From: Porticoccaceae bacterium
GTDB lineage: Bacteria; Pseudomonadota; Gammaproteobacteria; Pseudomonadales; Porticoccaceae
Assembly: GCA_902557735.1 (NCBI GenBank)
Contig: CACEBC010000002.1
Span: forward strand, 38,697-102,696
Length of the DNA stretch: 64,000 nt
Direction: 5' to 3'
This document shows positions 62,875 through 64,000 of this stretch, in pieces. Position 1 is the first letter of the stretch, and each line of letters begins with the position of its first letter. The notes under the pieces were generated by a model. That model was not told the DNA's origin and ran no database searches. It saw only the letters and a program-made list of their open reading frames with translations. Both the position numbers and the translations under genes were made by a program.

Positions 62875-64000
62875 TCACAAAAATAAAGGATTCTTTTTCT
62901 CTTGATCTATGCCAAATTTAACAATAGCACTATTAACGAGCTCTTTGTCTAACTTTCCAATGTCTGACAATGCTTTGAGCGCGGATATAACAATAAAATG
63001 CCGATCAACCTCAAAAAATTCACGCAGAGCTGTTCGACTATCGCTTCGACCGAATCCATCTGTCCCCAAAACATGAATCGGTGGGGGCAAATATGCTCTA
63101 AGCTGATCTGCATAATTTTTAATATAGTCAGTCGCCACGATGGATGGGCCTTGCAAATCACTCATCACCTTTTCAATGTGACAAGTTCTTGGCTCCGCCA
63201 GCGGATGCAAAGTATTCCATCGATGCACTTCCTGACCTTCTCGAACCAATTCATTTATGCTGGTAAGACTCCACACATCGGATTCGACCGAAAATAAAGA
63301 CTTTAAAATTCCAGCGGCTTCAATAACCTCATTGAAAATAGTGCCTGATCCGAGCAGTTGAACTTTAAGATCACTTTTATTCCCCTTAGCAAAAAGATAT
63401 ATGCCTTTGACAATATGTTTATCAATGCCCTCAGGCTTTGCCGGCTGAGGGTAATTCTCATTCATCGTAGTAATGTAATAAAAACAATTTTCCTTATCTC
63501 TAAACATACTTGTTAAGCCTTGCTGAATAATTACCGCCAGCTCATAGGAGAAAGTAGCATCATAACTACGACAATTAGGTATTGTGTTTGCGAGGACGTG
63601 ACTATGACCATCTTGATGTTGCAGTCCTTCCCCATTTAACGTTGTTCTCCCAGCAGTGGCACCTATTAAAAAGCCTCTAGCTTGACTATCACCTGCCGCC
63701 CAAGCAAGATCGCCGATTCGTTGAAAACCAAACATCGAATAAAAAATGTAAAAAGGTATCATCGGAAAACCATAAGAGCTGTAAGTTGTTGCGAGAGCTA
63801 GCCAAGCAGACATCGCACCTGATTCGGTAATTCCCTCCTCAAGTATTACTCCTTTTTTATCTTCCTTGTAATACAATATTTGTTCTCGATCATGAGGAAC
63901 GTATTTCTGACCTTCTGAGCTGTATATGCCAAGCTGACGAAACATCCCTTCCATTCCAAATGTGCGCGCTTCGTCAGGCACGATAGGAACGACATGCTCT
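62875..64000 (-). CDS. aceE: Pyruvate dehydrogenase E1 component (partial, C-terminal part)
   Basis: The last 374 residues of the homodimeric E1, which decarboxylates pyruvate using thiamine diphosphate; the gene continues past the right edge. EHVVPIVPDEARTFGMEG, FRQLGIYSSEGQKYVPHD, GATAGRTTLNGEGLQHQDGHSH and the C-terminal VLGTDGFGRSDSRTALREFFEVD are all AceE-specific. It is transcribed leftward into aceF and gloA. Confidence 0.96.
   Translation of the reverse strand, partial: EHVVPIVPDEARTFGMEGMFRQLGIYSSEGQKYVPHDREQILYYKEDKKGVILEEGITESGAMSAWLALATTYSSYGFPMIPFYIFYSMFGFQRIGDLAWAAGDSQARGFLIGATAGRTTLNGEGLQHQDGHSHVLANTIPNCRSYDATFSYELAVIIQQGLTSMFRDKENCFYYITTMNENYPQPAKPEGIDKHIVKGIYLFAKGNKSDLKVQLLGSGTIFNEVIEAAGILKSLFSVESDVWSLTSINELVREGQEVHRWNTLHPLAEPRTCHIEKVMSDLQGPSIVATDYIKNYADQLRAYLPPPIHVLGTDGFGRSDSRTALREFFEVDRHFIVISALKALSDIGKLDKELVNSAIVKFGIDQEKKNPLFL

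Overview
The window reads as a moderately AT-rich gammaproteobacterial chromosome, probably from a marine, Pseudomonadales/Cellvibrionales-like lineage. This is inferred from gene order: rne facing rluC-HAD and maf facing yceD-rpmF-plsX; folD-cysS-glnS-ppiB-lpxH; dapA-bamC-MBL hydrolase; aceE-aceF. Other support is an RNase E with a long scaffold tail, a FabV enoyl reductase and an AddAB-like helicase/nuclease pair instead of recBCD. No rRNA, CRISPR array or intact insertion sequence was seen. Two tRNA genes are present (Ser-TGA, His-GTG).

Layout. 1-6780 is core: plsX (partial), rpmF, yceD, maf/yceF, HAD phosphatase, rluC, rne and tRNA-Ser. 6780-19350 is an accessory stretch with long gene-poor gaps. 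It holds a sodium/solute symporter, a P4-type tyrosine integrase, a secreted protein with a 10-residue tandem repeat, several small unknown or exported proteins, an RNase HI-fold protein that has lost all four catalytic carboxylates, a xylulokinase and a GNAT. 19424-24081 is a caa3-type cytochrome oxidase operon (subunit II fused to cytochrome c, subunit I, two subunit III genes, subunit IV). Next come an exported oligopeptidase B-like protein, an unknown protein with a possible leader peptide, and two decaying genes (LLM-class flavin monooxygenase and MFS transporter). tRNA-His, with a degenerate partial copy behind it, precedes folD.

31416-42661 holds an enoyl-CoA hydratase-family protein, a GlpD-like oxidoreductase, cysS, glnS, ppiB (frameshifted), lpxH, a Bax inhibitor-1 family protein, tusE, phhB, a DUF4399 protein, trmA and rmuC. 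42742-48909 is the AddB/AddA-like pair. 48978-53908 holds DAHP synthase, a membrane J-domain protein, cmoM, dapE and rsmJ. 53909-54385 is an intergenic region with three perfect DnaA boxes beside a very AT-rich palindromic stretch. 54386-64000 holds an MBL hydrolase, bamC (frameshifted), dapA, lpxL, fabV, a COG3146 protein, gloA, aceF and aceE (partial).

Pathways touched: envelope building (plsX, lpxH, lpxL, bamC, fabV), lysine/diaminopimelate synthesis (dapA, dapE), aromatic synthesis, RNA processing and modification (rne, rluC, rsmJ, trmA, cmoM, tusE), pyruvate oxidation and aerobic respiration. The best second-look items are the dead RNase HI-fold protein, the DnaA-box cluster, and a set of five apparent frameshifts that all fall in homopolymer runs.
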